A stretch of DNA of 6,071 nt from Candidatus Saccharibacteria bacterium RIFCSPHIGHO2_02_FULL_47_12 (GTDB lineage Bacteria > Patescibacteriota > Saccharimonadia > Saccharimonadales > JANWIN01): positions 9,246 through 15,316 of the forward strand of contig MGCP01000044.1 in assembly GCA_001790455.1 (NCBI GenBank), in the 5' to 3' direction. The position numbers and the translations under genes were made by a program. Shown one piece after another: positions 4,272 to 6,071 of the stretch (positions within the stretch are counted from its first letter, which is position 1; every line of letters begins with the position of its first letter). A model generated the notes under the pieces. That model saw nothing but the letters and a program-made list of their open reading frames with translations, ran no database searches and was not told the origin of the DNA.

Positions 4272-6071
4272 GTGGCCAAGCGACGAGTTGGCAAGAACTA
4301 TTTTGTTACCAAAAGCGGCAAAACTATTAAGTTAAACCGCAACATGGTACAACGCTGGGTAGCGCACAAAGACGCAAAAGGCCGCCGCAAGGCAGAACGG
4401 CTAGCTGGTCTGCCAAAGTCTAAACTAAAGCGGTTCTTTTACCACCTTCAGCCAAAGCGCATGTACAAATACTGGATTAGCCGCGACGGCGCACTGATGG
4501 CCCTTAAAATTACAGGCATTAGTATTGCTGCCGGGTTCGTAATTTTGGTGGGGCTATTTGCCTACTTTAGAAAAGACCTGCCAGATTTGAGTGTTTCGGG
4601 TAAAACACTGGGCGGCAGCGTACGCTACTATGACCGCACAGGCCAGACATTGTTATGGGAAGATTATGACGCTGTAAAACGCATCCCAGTAGAAGATGCC
4701 AATATATCTAAGTTTGTAAAAGACGCCACGGTAGCCATAGAGGACAAAGATTTCTTTAAACATGGAGGCTTTGACGTTCGCGGCATTATGCGCGCTGGTT
4801 GGAACAACGTATTTGGCCATAACGGCACTCAGGGTGGATCTACCATCACCCAACAGTTAGTAAAGATAACGCAGCAGTGGACCGGCGATCGCACAGTAGC
4901 CCGCAAGCTTAAAGAGCTAATTCTGGCCGTAGAGCTGGAACGCAATTATTCTAAACAAGAAATTTTAACTGGGTATCTAAACGCCGCGCCTTACGGTGGC
5001 ATAGAGTACGGCGTAGAGGCAGCCGCGCGCGATTACTTCCAAAAATCAGCCAAAGACCTCACTCTGCCAGAAGCCGCCATGTTGGCAGCCGTGCCAAAGT
5101 CGCCTCGGTTTTATTCGCCATACAGTGCTGACTTTGATTTAGAAGCCTTTACCGGACGCCAGCATTACATTTTGGACCTCATGGAACAACAAGGCATGAT
5201 TACCAAAGCCCAGCGCGATGAAGCCAAACAGTTTGATGTTATAGCCACAGTCAAACCCAGGCAACCAAAATATTCTGGCATTAAGGCCCCTTGGTTTGTA
5301 CTGGCCGCCAAAGAGCAGCTAGAAGAAAAGTTTGGTAGCGAAACCGTCCAACGAGGAGGCTGGAAGATAACCACCACACTAGACATGAACTTCCAAAACA
5401 TTGCCGAAGACGAGGTAAAAAAAGGCATGGTCCAGGTACGTCGCCAAGGTGGAGACACTGCGGCCTTTGTGGGTGAAGACGTTAAAACCGGACAGGTAGT
5501 TTCCCTAGTAGGCGGATCTGACTTTAGCAATGCAGAGTTTGGACAAAACAACTATGCCAGGCTGCGCCTGCCGCCCGGTTCTAGCTTTAAACCCTATGAC
5601 TATGCCGCACTGATTGAAAATTCAGACAAAGCCGGAGCGGGGAGCGTGCTGTACGACGTACAAGGACCATTAGAGGGCTACCCATGTACCAACAAAAACC
5701 GACCCAAAGACGGCGGGAACTGTTTGTATGACTATGACTTTAAATACCCTGGCCCGGTAACACTGCGCTATGGCCTGGGTGGCTCGCGTAACGTACCCGC
5801 TGTAAAAGCCATGCTAACTGTGGGCGTGAACAAAACAATAGAAATGGCAGAAAAGCTGGGCATAGACAGTGGCTACAACTGCTATGCAGACGACAACCTC
5901 ACCAAAGAAGGTCCTTGCTATGCCTCGTCTGCCATTGGTGATGGCGCATATTTAAAACTAGACGAACACGTAAACGCATTTAGCACACTGTCGCGCAATG
6001 GGCTCAAGCTGCCCCGCAGCTACATTCTAAAAATCGAAGACGCTGGCAATAAAAGCATTTACCAGTGGAAG
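4272..6071 (+). CDS. Class A penicillin-binding protein (GT51 glycosyltransferase plus transpeptidase), C-terminus beyond the window edge
   Basis: A bifunctional enzyme that polymerises lipid II into glycan strands and cross-links the stem peptides outside the membrane. Exactly 600 codons are visible. Residues 1-73 form a very basic cytoplasmic tail (13 Lys, 10 Arg, 3 acidic). One membrane helix follows (about 75-99, ITGISIAAGFVILVGLFAYF). The GT51 domain (about 130-305) has the catalytic Glu157 in AIEDKDFFKHGG, GGSTITQQL (188-196), RKLKE and ILTGYLN. The transpeptidase domain starts near 395: SSFK gives the acylated Ser437 and Lys440, and the second motif is SRN (505-507). The third (KTG) motif must lie past the window edge, so the gene is cut, not broken. 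Cys472/Cys484 and Cys537/Cys549 are the only cysteines. The start is GTG 4272, the only possible one because TAG lies in frame at 4254-4256. Symbols such as ponA or mrcA cannot be chosen. It is transcribed away from tyrS. Confidence 0.96.
   Translation, partial: MAKRRVGKNYFVTKSGKTIKLNRNMVQRWVAHKDAKGRRKAERLAGLPKSKLKRFFYHLQPKRMYKYWISRDGALMALKITGISIAAGFVILVGLFAYFRKDLPDLSVSGKTLGGSVRYYDRTGQTLLWEDYDAVKRIPVEDANISKFVKDATVAIEDKDFFKHGGFDVRGIMRAGWNNVFGHNGTQGGSTITQQLVKITQQWTGDRTVARKLKELILAVELERNYSKQEILTGYLNAAPYGGIEYGVEAAARDYFQKSAKDLTLPEAAMLAAVPKSPRFYSPYSADFDLEAFTGRQHYILDLMEQQGMITKAQRDEAKQFDVIATVKPRQPKYSGIKAPWFVLAAKEQLEEKFGSETVQRGGWKITTTLDMNFQNIAEDEVKKGMVQVRRQGGDTAAFVGEDVKTGQVVSLVGGSDFSNAEFGQNNYARLRLPPGSSFKPYDYAALIENSDKAGAGSVLYDVQGPLEGYPCTNKNRPKDGGNCLYDYDFKYPGPVTLRYGLGGSRNVPAVKAMLTVGVNKTIEMAEKLGIDSGYNCYADDNLTKEGPCYASSAIGDGAYLKLDEHVNAFSTLSRNGLKLPRSYILKIEDAGNKSIYQWK

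Noticed and set aside
4653..5551. Minus-strand open frames at 4653-4853 and 5165-5551
   Set aside because: Antisense to the GT51 and transpeptidase domains of the PBP, which are certain; the translations show no recognisable domain.
1..6071. Recoded TGA (as in Gracilibacteria/SR1)
   Set aside because: All five genes read through without in-frame TGA, and the visible stops are TAA or TAG. There is no sign of recoding, though TGA as a stop is not seen either.

Overview
The window reads as an ordinary chromosomal stretch of a bacterium with about 45-50% GC. It holds five protein genes and no mobile element, CRISPR array, rRNA or tRNA that I can see. Four genes lie head to tail on the minus strand, in transcription order tyrS, a class I SAM methyltransferase, a WhiB-family regulator and recG. 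recG runs off the left edge. The fifth gene, a class A penicillin-binding protein, diverges from tyrS on the plus strand and runs off the right edge. The standard code is respected: no in-frame TGA interrupts any of the five genes.

The organism cannot be fixed from the sequence alone. A textbook WhiB protein points to Actinobacteria or to a lineage that shares genes with them. The middling GC, compact spacing and lack of clear Shine-Dalgarno sites before four of the five genes recall Candidatus Saccharibacteria (TM7, Candidate Phyla Radiation), small epibionts of Actinobacteria. This placement is inference.

Layout: 1-1763 (minus) recG, 587 codons visible, C-terminus outside the window. 1782-2102 (minus) whiB-like, ending 18 nt before recG. 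2103-2140 is a 38-nt gap that holds a complete candidate promoter and a perfect 12-bp palindrome. 2141-2905 (minus) methyltransferase, starting 1 nt after the tyrS stop. 2907-4130 (minus) tyrS. 4131-4271 is a 141-nt divergent control region with candidate promoters for both directions and an 8-bp-arm inverted repeat. 4272-6071 (plus) class A PBP, 600 codons visible, third transpeptidase motif outside the window.

The genes do not form an obvious pathway. tyrS (translation) and the methyltransferase look translationally coupled. The whiB-like gene appears able to fire from its own promoter and would carry recG (replication-fork repair) behind it. The PBP builds peptidoglycan. The most interesting points are regulatory: two -10 boxes of identical sequence sit exactly where a leaderless mRNA needs them (tyrS and whiB), and each control region contains a perfect inverted repeat. 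In the PBP, the only four cysteines of the visible protein form two CX11C pairs in the extracytoplasmic transpeptidase domain, and the cytoplasmic tail is very basic. I did not find a clear new multi-gene system.
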